DNA from: an uncultured Lachnospiraceae bacterium
GTDB taxonomy: Bacteria > Bacillota > Clostridia > Lachnospirales > Lachnospiraceae
NCBI GenBank assembly: GCA_910578555.1
Contig: CAJTPS010000003.1
Span: forward strand, 206,398-230,982
Reading direction: 5' to 3'
DNA length: 24,585 nt
The notes beneath the pieces were generated by a model, which was not told the origin of the DNA, did not search any database, and saw nothing but the letters and a program-made list of their open reading frames with translations. Position numbers and translations under genes: made by a program. Below are positions 6,630 to 14,633 of this stretch, piece after piece (position 1 is the first letter of the stretch; each line of letters opens with the position of its first letter).

Positions 6630-7244
6630 ATGAAAATCAAAGAGGCAAGAGCGGCGTATACGGCACAACTGGATATTCTCAGGAGAAGGCAGCGTGAACT
6701 GCTTAAGGAGAAGGAGGCTCACGAGACGCAGGCATTCGGTGCTGCAGGCAATATGTCTCTTGGCGGTGACGGGAGCAGCGGGGGCGTTGTGTTCGAGGTT
6801 TCCGAGGAATACCGCAAGCGGGCCGAAGAACTGCAGGAGAAAATCGACCGGGTGAAGGAACAGATCGAGGAACACATTAAGCTCAGAGACGAAGTGATCG
6901 AGGCGGAGGTCGGCATCGCCAACGCGGAGGTGGCGAAGCAGCAGGGAGAAGCCATGCAGGATTATGGCGAGGAAATGGCAAAGTGTCTTGAGATTGCCAG
7001 ACGGATTGCGAACGGGGACAGGGTGCCGGCGCAGGATGAGAAGAAGCTTATGGACTTTAATATGGAAGTCTATATGGCGGCCAAGAACATGGCGGCAATG
7101 AATATGGATAAAAAGCACAAGGATTATGAGACTCTCTGGGGAGAAGAGGAGGAGAAGGGAGAGAGCCCTGATCCTATGGAGACAGCTGCGGAGTCGGAGA
7201 TCAATGTGGAGATTCCGGAGATCGATCTTGCACTTGACGAATAA
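6630..7244 (+). CDS. Hypothetical coiled-coil protein
   Basis: I do not recognise this 204-residue protein. It is highly charged, has no signal peptide or membrane helix, and is dominated by heptad-rich helices (about residues 1-35 and 65-120: LDILRRRQRELLKEKEAH, RAEELQEKIDRVKEQIEEH). A short glycine/serine linker with GGDGSSGG lies near residue 50, and the C-terminus is acidic. GGAAG about 9 bases before the ATG is a reasonable ribosome binding site. It stands alone between the GNAT gene (94 bases away, nothing seen in the gap) and argJ. A cytoplasmic structural or adaptor protein is a guess. Confidence 0.75.
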   Translation: MKIKEARAAYTAQLDILRRRQRELLKEKEAHETQAFGAAGNMSLGGDGSSGGVVFEVSEEYRKRAEELQEKIDRVKEQIEEHIKLRDEVIEAEVGIANAEVAKQQGEAMQDYGEEMAKCLEIARRIANGDRVPAQDEKKLMDFNMEVYMAAKNMAAMNMDKKHKDYETLWGEEEEKGESPDPMETAAESEINVEIPEIDLALDE

Positions 7245-7377
7245 AGGCACAGCGGGCAGCGCACGGTTTGCGGATGTTTGTGTAAATTTAACTTTTCAAC
7301 AGGAAGCAAATGTATTAAAATAAAAAAATATGTGAAAAAGCTGATTGCAGTAAACTGCTCTGTCATGGAGGATGAAT

Positions 7378-8601
7378 ATGAAGATTATAGAAGGCGGTGT
7401 CACGGCGGCGCAGGGGTTTGAGGCGGCAGGCGTCGCGGCGGCGATCAAATATCAGGACAGGAAAGATATGGCGATGGTGTACAGCAGGACGCCATGTAAA
7501 GCGGCGGGCGTTTTTACGAGCAATGTGGTAAAAGCAGCGCCGGTCAGATGGGATAAGGAAGTGGTAGCCCATTCTCCATACGTGCAGGCGGTGATCGTTA
7601 ATTCGGGGATTGCCAATGCAGCGACCGGCGGGCAGGGCTATGACTGCTGCAGAAGGACTGCGGAGAAGACGGCTGAACTGGTTGGAATCTCAGCGGATGC
7701 CGTGCTGGTGGCATCCACCGGCGTCATCGGCAGTCAGCTTCCCATAGACAGGATACTTGCCGGCGTGGAGAAGCTTGCGGCGGATAAGGAAGACACGCAG
7801 GAAGCGGGTACGATGGCGGCGGAGGCGATCATGACGACCGACACCGTATCCAAGCAGGCAGCGGCGCAGATCGAACTGGGCGGCAGGACAGTGACCGTCG
7901 GCGGTATGTGTAAAGGCGCCGGTATGATTCACCCGAATATGTGCACCATGCTTGGGTTCGTGACGACGGATATCGCGATTTCCAAAGAGCTTCTGCAGGA
8001 GGCGCTGAGCGAGGACGTGATTGACACATTCAACATGATCTCCGTGGACGGCGATACCTCCACCAACGATACGCTGGTGGTGCTTTCTAATGGCATGGCG
8101 GGTAATCCGGAGATTACAGTGAAGAATGAGGATTATGAGAAATTTAAAGAAGCGCTGCATTATGTGAATGAGACGCTTGCTAAAATGATGGCGGGGGACG
8201 GCGAGGGTGCAACGGCGCTTTTTGAGACGAAAGTCATTCATGCCGCAACGAAACAGGAGGCGCGGATCTTAAGTAGAAGCGTCATCGGGTCTAATCTGTG
8301 CAAGGCGGCGATCTACGGGCATGATGCGAACTTTGGAAGGTTCCTGTGCGCGCTTGGCTATTCCGGTGTGAACTTCGATCCGGACAAGGTAGAGCTTTAT
8401 TTTGAGAATAATAAAAAGAGTATGCTGATCTACAAGGACGGCATGGCGGCGGACTACAGTGAGGCGGAAGCGTCACAGATCCTCGCGTCACCGGAAGTAA
8501 GAGTGCTTGTGGACATGCATATGGGAGACGCCGAGTCCACAGCCTGGGGCTGCGACTTAAGCTATGATTATGTGAAGATTAATGCAGACTATAGAAGCTG
8601 A
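7378..8601 (+). CDS. argJ: Bifunctional glutamate N-acetyltransferase / N-acetylglutamate synthase
   Basis: ArgJ moves the acetyl group from N-acetylornithine to glutamate, making ornithine and regenerating N-acetylglutamate; many homologs can also use acetyl-CoA. The 407-residue precursor cleaves itself at a conserved threonine, seen here as Thr190 in GAGMIHPNMCTML. Both chains are complete: TPCKAAGVFTSN near the front, and an ending DLSYDYVKINADYRS of the usual type. The ATG at 7378 is chosen over 7372 because GGAGG ends at 7371, giving a spacing of 6. A 133-base AT-rich gap precedes it, so it may have its own promoter. argB and argD follow in the same direction. Confidence 0.97.
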   Translation: MKIIEGGVTAAQGFEAAGVAAAIKYQDRKDMAMVYSRTPCKAAGVFTSNVVKAAPVRWDKEVVAHSPYVQAVIVNSGIANAATGGQGYDCCRRTAEKTAELVGISADAVLVASTGVIGSQLPIDRILAGVEKLAADKEDTQEAGTMAAEAIMTTDTVSKQAAAQIELGGRTVTVGGMCKGAGMIHPNMCTMLGFVTTDIAISKELLQEALSEDVIDTFNMISVDGDTSTNDTLVVLSNGMAGNPEITVKNEDYEKFKEALHYVNETLAKMMAGDGEGATALFETKVIHAATKQEARILSRSVIGSNLCKAAIYGHDANFGRFLCALGYSGVNFDPDKVELYFENNKKSMLIYKDGMAADYSEAEASQILASPEVRVLVDMHMGDAESTAWGCDLSYDYVKINADYRS

Positions 8602-8693
8602 GCGGTTGTCTGTAAATAATAATATTGGAACTATAAAAGCGGATTATGCAGAATATCAAGCATAGGCCGCCAGAAAAGAGGACAGATACAGTC

Positions 8694-9590
8694 ATGGAAC
8701 AAAGAGAAATGGACAAAATTCTGGAAAAAGCGGAGGTGCTTATTGAGGCGCTGCCTTATATCCAGAAATTTAACCGGAAGATTATCGTAGTGAAGTACGG
8801 CGGCAGCGCCATGAGCAACGAGGAGCTGCAGAAGAATGTGATCAAGGACGTGACCCTTTTGAAACTGGTAGGCTTCAAACCGATTATCGTGCACGGCGGC
8901 GGCAAGGAGATCAGCCGCTGGGTCGGCAAGGTCGGTAAAGAGGCAAGGTTTGTGAACGGTCTGCGTGTGACTGACGAGGAAACCATGGAGATTGCCGAGA
9001 TGGTGCTCAATAAAGTCAACAAGAACCTGGTCAGAATGGTGGAGGAACTGGGTGTCAAAGCGATCGGCATCAGCGGCAAGGATGCCGGGCTGCTGCAGTG
9101 CACCAGGAAATGTCCGGACGGCGAGGATATCGGTTATGTGGGTGAGGTATGCGGCGTTGATCCGAAGGTATTGTATGACCTTCTGGAAAAAGATTTTCTG
9201 CCTATCGTTGCGCCTACAGGACTGGATCAACAGTTCGTGACTTATAATATCAACGCGGATGATGCGGCCTGTGCTATCGCCAAAGCGGTGGGGGCGGACA
9301 AGCTGGTGTTTTTAACGGATATTGAAGGATTGTATCGTGATATTAATGACAAATCGAGCTTCATATCACGGTTGACGGCTACGCAGGCGGAGGAACTGAT
9401 CGGCAGCGGCTGTATCGGGGGCGGTATGCTGCCCAAACTGAGTAACTGTACGGATGCCATCAAAGAAGGAGTCAACAGAGTGCATATTCTGGACGGACGG
9501 ATTGCGCATTGCCTGTTACTCGAGATTTTTACAAATCAGGGTATCGGTACGGCGATCATTGCGGACCATGATGAAGCTGCAATGAAGTGA
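8694..9590 (+). CDS. argB: Acetylglutamate kinase
   Basis: ArgB phosphorylates N-acetylglutamate with ATP, the second step of ornithine synthesis and usually the arginine-controlled step in the cyclic pathway. The 298-residue protein shows KYGGSAM (phosphate binding), VHGGGKEIS (substrate loop), NGLRVTDEETMEIAEMVL and LTDIEGLY. The N-terminal helix ILEKAEVLIEALPYIQKF before the core is the extra helix found in arginine-inhibited hexameric enzymes, so feedback inhibition by arginine is likely. The start at 8694 has AGAGGA 11 bases upstream; the frame stays open to 8646, but that stretch is not family-like. It lies 92 bases after argJ and 83 before argD. Confidence 0.97.
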   Translation: MEQREMDKILEKAEVLIEALPYIQKFNRKIIVVKYGGSAMSNEELQKNVIKDVTLLKLVGFKPIIVHGGGKEISRWVGKVGKEARFVNGLRVTDEETMEIAEMVLNKVNKNLVRMVEELGVKAIGISGKDAGLLQCTRKCPDGEDIGYVGEVCGVDPKVLYDLLEKDFLPIVAPTGLDQQFVTYNINADDAACAIAKAVGADKLVFLTDIEGLYRDINDKSSFISRLTATQAEELIGSGCIGGGMLPKLSNCTDAIKEGVNRVHILDGRIAHCLLLEIFTNQGIGTAIIADHDEAAMK

Positions 9591-9673
9591 ACATTTATGA
9601 ATGCTGAGGAAGTAAAGAACGCGGCCTGAAAAGGGCATTATGTATAGAATTTGAGATCAGGAGACAGCAGAAT

Positions 9674-10879
9674 ATGAGTACAGCAATGCAGAATTATATC
9701 GATGAAGCCGAGCAGGCACTGCTTCATACATACAACCGTTATCAGGTCGTCTTCGAGAAGGGCGACGGCGTGTATCTTTATGATCTGGACGGAAAAAAAT
9801 ATCTGGATTTTGTGTCCGGTATCGCGGTGTTTGCGCTTGGTTATAATAATAAGGAGTATAATGACGCCTTAAAGGCGCAGATCGACAAAATCATTCATAC
9901 TTCCAATTATTACTACAATCTTCCGGCGATCGAGGCGGCGAAGAAGCTGAAAGAAATTTCCGGTATGGACAGGGTATTTTTTACCAACAGCGGCGCGGAG
10001 GCCATAGAGGGTGCCATCAAGACAGCCAGAAAATATGCTTATCTGAAGGACGGCAGGACGGATCACGAGATCATTGCCATGAACCATTCTTTCCATGGCA
10101 GAACCATGGGAGCATTGTCCGTGACAGGCAATCCGCATTACAGGGAGGCCTTTGAGCCGATGATCGGCAATATCAGATTTGCGGACCTGAATGATTTCGA
10201 CAGTGTTATGGCGCAGGTGACGGACAAGACCTGTGCGATCCTGTTCGAGACCGTGCAGGGCGAGGGCGGTATTTACCCGGCGACGGAAGCATTTATGCAG
10301 AAGGTGAGAAAGCTCTGTGATGAGAGGGACATCCTGATGATTCTGGATGAGATCCAGTGCGGCATGGGCCGTACCGGCGAGATGTTTGCATGGCAGCGCT
10401 ACGGGATCAGACCGGATGTGATGACTTCGGCCAAGGCGCTTGGGTGCGGCGTTCCTGTGGGCGCGTTCATGATGACGGAGAAAGTGGGAGCGCACTCTCT
10501 TGCAGCGGGTGATCACGGCACGACCTACGGCGGCAATCCGCTTGCCTGTGCGGCGGTCTGCAAGGTGATCGAGCTTTTTGAGAAACACCAGGTCCTTGAC
10601 AATGTCAGGGAGACCGGCGCGTATCTGAGCGGGAAACTGGACGAACTGGTACAGGAGTTTCCATGCATAGAGACGCGTCGCGGTGCAGGTATGCTGCAGG
10701 GTCTTGTCTTTGACAGACCGGTGGGCGATATTATTGTAAAAGCCATGGATAAAGGGCTTGTTCTGATTAACGCGGGAACGAATATTATAAGGTTTGTACC
10801 GTCCCTCGTGATCACGAAGGAAAATGTAGATGAGATGACGGCGGTTCTGCGGGCGTGTATAAGTGAAGTATGCGTGTAG
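9674..10879 (+). CDS. argD: Acetylornithine aminotransferase
   Basis: ArgD is a PLP enzyme that converts N-acetylglutamate semialdehyde and glutamate to N-acetylornithine and 2-oxoglutarate. At 401 residues it is full length. The PLP lysine is Lys254 in SAKALGCGVPVGAF; other class III aminotransferase marks are TNSGAEAIEGAIKTARKY, NHSFHGRTMGALS, and DEIQCGMGRTG with the cofactor aspartate. AGGAGA lies 9 bases before the ATG at 9674. It closes the argJ-argB-argD run; the solute-binding-protein gene starts 51 bases later with its own ribosome binding site. Ornithine aminotransferase activity is possible, but the neighbourhood favours ArgD. Confidence 0.96.
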   Translation: MSTAMQNYIDEAEQALLHTYNRYQVVFEKGDGVYLYDLDGKKYLDFVSGIAVFALGYNNKEYNDALKAQIDKIIHTSNYYYNLPAIEAAKKLKEISGMDRVFFTNSGAEAIEGAIKTARKYAYLKDGRTDHEIIAMNHSFHGRTMGALSVTGNPHYREAFEPMIGNIRFADLNDFDSVMAQVTDKTCAILFETVQGEGGIYPATEAFMQKVRKLCDERDILMILDEIQCGMGRTGEMFAWQRYGIRPDVMTSAKALGCGVPVGAFMMTEKVGAHSLAAGDHGTTYGGNPLACAAVCKVIELFEKHQVLDNVRETGAYLSGKLDELVQEFPCIETRRGAGMLQGLVFDRPVGDIIVKAMDKGLVLINAGTNIIRFVPSLVITKENVDEMTAVLRACISEVCV

Positions 10880-10930
10880 TACGGCGTCGGAAGCATAGAA
10901 ACAGTATACAGAATATAGAAGGAGAAGAAA

Positions 10931-12478
10931 GTGACTCTGAAGAAAAGAATAGTCACGATTCTGGCGCTGGCGCTTTGCGCGGGCGGTATCTACGGAGTCG
11001 GCAGACTTGGCATTACGGTGCAGCAGAACGAAGAACAGGAAATAGAGAGCGATTCCCTTTTCGGGCGCAGGGAGACGTTGTACCTGTGGTATACGGACGA
11101 GGCGCTGACAGATTATCTGAATAGTGTTGTGGTATCTTACAGCGAGTATCAGGATGACGTGCGGGTAGTGCCCGTATATACGTCCGGGCGGGAGTACCTG
11201 GAGACAATCAACCAGGCTTCGATCCATTCGGAGGAGGTTCCGGATCTGTATATTGTCAGCAATGATTCTCTGGAAAAAGCATATCTGGCAGGACTTGCGT
11301 CGGAGGTCAGACTGCCGGAGGGCGTGCTGCCCATGGCGGACTTTTTCCCGGAGACGGCAGTGAGCGCTGTGACTTATAAGGAGAAACAGATCGGATATCC
11401 TTTCTACTTCGAAACGAGCTGTTTTCTGTATAACGAGACTTATCTCAAGGATTGGGCGGGTGTACAGATCGAGGCGGAGAGGGATGCACAGGCGGCCGAG
11501 GAGGCGCAGGCGCAGCTTGAGAGAGAGGGAGAGCCTTCCGAAGAAGACGAAGACGGGGCAGCCGCAGAAAGCGCCATCACAGACGAAGAGATACAGGCGA
11601 AAGTGGAGGAAGCGCTTCCTAAGACGATAGACGATATCCTTGCCTTTGCGGACGTTTATGATGCGCCGGAGCAGGTAGAAGCGGTCTTTAAATGGGATGT
11701 GTCCGATATTTTCTACAATTATTTCTTCGTGGGAGATTCTATTGATGTTGGCGGTAAGAACGGGGATCAGGCCGATTCGATCCATATCTATAATGAGAAC
11801 GCGATCAAGTGTATGAGAGTGTACCAGAACCTGAATCAGTTCTTCTCCATTGACACGAAGGAGATCAGTTACGACGGCGTCCTGCAGGATTTCATAGACG
11901 GTAAGATCGTCTGTACGGTTGCTACGACGGATGCGCTTTCTAAGATCGAGGCGGCTGTGGCGGAAGGGAACTTTAATTATGAATATGGTGTAACCACGGT
12001 GCCGGATGTCAGCGAAGAACTGCCTTCCGCATCGCTGTCCGTAACCCAGTGTGTGGTGGTCAACGGTTACTCTGCGAGAAAAGAGATGGCGAATGACTTC
12101 GCGGCATATCTGACGGGGTCGGCCACGGATACACTGTATGCGAGGACATGTAAACTTCCGGTGCATGACAGCGGCAGCACTTATGATGATCCGGATAAGG
12201 AGGCTTTCTTACAGGAGTATATGGATTCCATTCCGATGCCCAAGATGGTTGAGACGAGTAACTTCTGGGTGGAACTGGAGATTGCCTTTGCCAAGATCTG
12301 GGAGGGTGATGACGCGAACGCAGACTTGAAGGCGTTGTCAGAGAAAATCATGTCTCAGGTCGTGGGCGGGGAGTATACGGAGGAATATATTGACGTGCCG
12401 GAAGAAGTTGAGGAAGCATATGAAGACGAGGATATATCGTCTGACGCAGAAGCGGCATCGGATGAGGACGGTGAATAA
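10931..12478 (+). CDS. Extracellular solute-binding-like protein, membrane anchored, orphan
   Basis: This 515-residue protein resembles family 1 solute-binding proteins: ETLYLWYTDEALTDYLNSVV starts the fold, PDLYIVSNDSLEKAYLAGL and GYPFYFETSCFLYNE follow, and the C-terminal lobe is present. A GTG start with GAAGGAGAAG upstream precedes an N-terminal hydrophobic segment (residues 6-24). Cys16 sits in LALC, a poor lipobox (leucine at -1), so an uncleaved anchor is as likely as a lipoprotein. Odd features are a charged Glu/Gln/Ala-rich insert (about 179-228), and an acidic tail over the last 28 residues. No permease or ATPase gene is nearby, so transport is not shown; sensing or a cell-surface role is possible. 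Confidence 0.75.
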   Translation: MTLKKRIVTILALALCAGGIYGVGRLGITVQQNEEQEIESDSLFGRRETLYLWYTDEALTDYLNSVVVSYSEYQDDVRVVPVYTSGREYLETINQASIHSEEVPDLYIVSNDSLEKAYLAGLASEVRLPEGVLPMADFFPETAVSAVTYKEKQIGYPFYFETSCFLYNETYLKDWAGVQIEAERDAQAAEEAQAQLEREGEPSEEDEDGAAAESAITDEEIQAKVEEALPKTIDDILAFADVYDAPEQVEAVFKWDVSDIFYNYFFVGDSIDVGGKNGDQADSIHIYNENAIKCMRVYQNLNQFFSIDTKEISYDGVLQDFIDGKIVCTVATTDALSKIEAAVAEGNFNYEYGVTTVPDVSEELPSASLSVTQCVVVNGYSARKEMANDFAAYLTGSATDTLYARTCKLPVHDSGSTYDDPDKEAFLQEYMDSIPMPKMVETSNFWVELEIAFAKIWEGDDANADLKALSEKIMSQVVGGEYTEEYIDVPEEVEEAYEDEDISSDAEAASDEDGE

Positions 12479-12529
12479 CGCGGAACTGCTGCTTTAGGAT
12501 GTATATTTATAATACGAAGCGGACATGAT

Positions 12530-12559
12530 AAGACAAGGTGTAAAGACCTTGTCTTCTTT
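12530..12559 (+). terminator. Hairpin between the solute-binding-like gene and the YdcZ gene
   Basis: A perfect 10-bp stem AAGACAAGGT (12530-12539) / ACCTTGTCTT (12546-12555) with a six-base loop is followed only by CTTTG. It is probably a weak terminator, isolating the upstream gene from the one starting at 12584. Confidence 0.55.
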
Positions 12560-12583
12560 GTATAATCAGAAGGGAGAGATATC

Positions 12584-13015
12584 ATGTTTGGATTTTTAAT
12601 CGCGCTGTTGTCAGGGGCGCTTATGAGCGTACAGGGAGTGTTTAATACGCAGGTAACCAGGACTTCGGGGATCTGGGTAGCCAATGCGTTCGTGCAGTTT
12701 ACGGCGTTAGTCGTCTGTCTGGCGGCCTGGCTTGTTACGGACCGGTCTTCTTTTGCCGCGTTGTGGAAGGTGGAACCGAAGTATATGCTGCTTGGCGGCG
12801 CTATCGGCGCATTTATCACCTATACGGTGATCAAGGGAATGGAGATGCTGGGGCCGGCCAGAGCAGTTATGCTTATCGTGATTGCACAGTTGACCGTTGC
12901 ATATCTGATTGAATTGTTTGGCCTGTTCGGTACGGAGAAACAGCCGCTTGAAATGCGTAAAATCGTTGGCATGGGTGTCGCGATTGCGGGAATCGTGATT
13001 TTTAAGTGGACATAG
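12584..13015 (+). CDS. DMT family membrane protein, YdcZ (DUF606) type
   Basis: This 143-residue integral membrane protein has about five hydrophobic helices and the YdcZ/DUF606 signature: an N-terminal GALMSVQGVFNTQVTR segment and the later WKVEPKYMLLGGAIGAF stretch. The family belongs to the drug/metabolite transporter superfamily as a half-size unit that probably dimerises; substrates are mostly unknown. A GGGAG ribosome binding site precedes the ATG at 12584. It follows a hairpin terminator and ends 80 bases before the comEA start. Nothing in the neighbourhood indicates the substrate. Confidence 0.88.
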   Translation: MFGFLIALLSGALMSVQGVFNTQVTRTSGIWVANAFVQFTALVVCLAAWLVTDRSSFAALWKVEPKYMLLGGAIGAFITYTVIKGMEMLGPARAVMLIVIAQLTVAYLIELFGLFGTEKQPLEMRKIVGMGVAIAGIVIFKWT

Positions 13016-13095
13016 GAAGTAATTTATTTTACAATGGAGATACGGTGCATAGCGGGAGCTTCCTGGAGGAACCGACAGCGTTCGGAAAGGAAACT

Positions 13096-13932
13096 ATGTA
13101 TAACGTAAGGAATAGAAATAGAAGAGACAGAACAGGTAATGGGAATATGACGGAAGCCGGAGGCCGGAAGCAGCGTGACGGCGTGCGGATATTCGCATTG
13201 CTGGTCTGTGTTATGCTCTGCGGGTGTACGCGCAGAGAGCAGCTTGTGCTGGAGACCGGAAGCAGCGCCGCGACGACGGAGTCTGTGTCGGAGGGGACAC
13301 AGGAGGATATTCTGAATCCGCCGTCAGAGCAGATCGCTCTGAAACCGGACGATTTGCAGAAGCATGCGGAACAATACGCAGAGGAAATGACGGTGCAGGA
13401 ACAGATACCGCCGGAGGCACAGTTGATCTGTGTGCATGTCTGCGGCGCTGTGAAGAATCCCGATGTGTATGAGCTTCCGGCGGGAAGCAGAGTATTCGAA
13501 GCCGTGAAGATGGCGGGAGGGTTTACGGAGGAAGCAGATGAGAGTTATGTAAACCAGGCACAGACGCTGTCAGACGGCGTGAAGCTGGTGATTCCTACGA
13601 CTGCGCAGATACAGGCGAATGCGCAGGAAGAGCTTGACGGTAGAATCGGCGTGGTCGGTATGACGGAAACGGAGGCCGGCACGGACGGAACCGATGTCGG
13701 CACGGATGGCACCAATGCCATGGTGGGAGCGTCTGATGGCAGGATCAATATCAATACCGCCACGCAGGAGCGGCTGTGCGAGATTCCGGGAATCGGTGCG
13801 GTCAGAGCGGCGGCGATCGTGTCATACAGGCAGGAGCACGGCGGATTTACAAAGATAGAGGATATCATGAATGTAAGTGGTATCAAGGAAGGAACTTATG
13901 TGAAGATCAAAGACAGTATCAGAGTAAATTAG
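13096..13932 (+). CDS. comEA: Competence protein ComEA, lipoprotein form (SLBB + helix-hairpin-helix)
   Basis: ComEA binds incoming double-stranded DNA at the outer face of the membrane and hands it to ComEC. Seen in order: a hydrophobic segment with lipobox LCGC (Cys44), a Thr/Glu-rich linker, an SLBB domain (CVHVCGAVKNPDVYELPAGS..., about 113-170), a low-complexity GTDGT linker encoded by two imperfect 21-bp repeats, and a C-terminal tandem helix-hairpin-helix domain (ININTATQERLCEIPGIG). GAAAGG 5 bases before the ATG at 13096 supports that start; an in-frame ATG at 13147 would give a more usual short signal peptide, while open frame back to 13006 overlaps the previous gene. A lipid anchor instead of a simple membrane helix is mildly unusual. 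Confidence 0.9.
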   Translation: MYNVRNRNRRDRTGNGNMTEAGGRKQRDGVRIFALLVCVMLCGCTRREQLVLETGSSAATTESVSEGTQEDILNPPSEQIALKPDDLQKHAEQYAEEMTVQEQIPPEAQLICVHVCGAVKNPDVYELPAGSRVFEAVKMAGGFTEEADESYVNQAQTLSDGVKLVIPTTAQIQANAQEELDGRIGVVGMTETEAGTDGTDVGTDGTNAMVGASDGRININTATQERLCEIPGIGAVRAAAIVSYRQEHGGFTKIEDIMNVSGIKEGTYVKIKDSIRVN

Positions 13933-13946
13933 GGGCGAGATCAGCA

Positions 13947-14633
13947 ATGAGACAAAGGGTTTTGGTAGTTGATGATGAGAAATTGATCGTGAAGGGGATT
14001 CGTTTCAGCCTGGAACAGGACGATATGGAGGTTGACTGTGCCTATGACGGCGAGGAAGCGCTGGAACTGGCAAGGCAGAATCAGTACGATATGATTCTGT
14101 TAGACGTCATGCTTCCCAAGATGACAGGATTTGAGGTATGCCAGCAGATCAGGGAATTTTCTAATGTTCCAATAGTTATGTTAACCGCAAAAGGGGATGA
14201 CATGGACAAGATTCTCGGACTGGAATACGGTGCGGACGATTATATTACGAAGCCTTTTAACATACTGGAAGTCAAGGCGCGCATCAAGGCAATCATACGC
14301 AGAACGACACGCAGGAGCGGGGACAGGGAGTCTGTGAAAATGGTTGAGAAGGGCGGTATGCGTCTGGACTGCGACGGCAGAAGGGTCTACATAGGAGATA
14401 AGGAGATCAATCTGACGGCCAAGGAGTTTGAAGTGCTGGAGTTACTGATGAAGAATCCGGGCAAGGTATACAGCAGGGAAAGCCTTTTGAAGCTCGTGTG
14501 GGGCAATGACTATCCCGGAGATGTCAGAACAGTGGATGTACATATCAGAAGGCTGCGCGAGAAGATCGAAAGTGTACCCGGCGAGCCGGTTTATGTGCGG
14601 ACTAAGTGGGGTGTGGGTTATTACTTTGCTTAA
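13947..14633 (+). CDS. OmpR/PhoB family response regulator
   Basis: This 228-residue regulator has a receiver domain with the acidic pair Asp9-Asp10, phospho-acceptor Asp53 in LLDVMLPKM, Thr80 and Lys102 (TKPF), then a winged-helix DNA-binding domain (about 130-226) of the OmpR type ending in VRTKWGVGYYFA. The start at 13947 is the family start; the frame is open further upstream into comEA, but those residues are not receiver-like. It follows comEA by 14 bases and overlaps the start of the sensor kinase gene, so the two signalling genes are translationally coupled. The DNA targets cannot be inferred; the sequence is in the PhoP/WalR/MtrA class. Confidence 0.95.
   Translation: MRQRVLVVDDEKLIVKGIRFSLEQDDMEVDCAYDGEEALELARQNQYDMILLDVMLPKMTGFEVCQQIREFSNVPIVMLTAKGDDMDKILGLEYGADDYITKPFNILEVKARIKAIIRRTTRRSGDRESVKMVEKGGMRLDCDGRRVYIGDKEINLTAKEFEVLELLMKNPGKVYSRESLLKLVWGNDYPGDVRTVDVHIRRLREKIESVPGEPVYVRTKWGVGYYFA

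Noticed and set aside
9869..12166. A 765-codon open frame on the minus strand
   Set aside because: It lies fully opposite argD and the solute-binding-like gene, has low-complexity His/Arg/Leu-rich composition and no domain, and arises from codon bias of the real genes.
12561..12566. Perfect TATAAT before the YdcZ gene
   Set aside because: It lies only 18 bases before the ATG; a start 7 bases downstream would fall inside the ribosome binding site, and no -35 fits.
13006..13095. Longer ComEA starting inside the YdcZ gene
   Set aside because: No ribosome site for that start, and it would put the lipobox more than 70 residues from the N-terminus.
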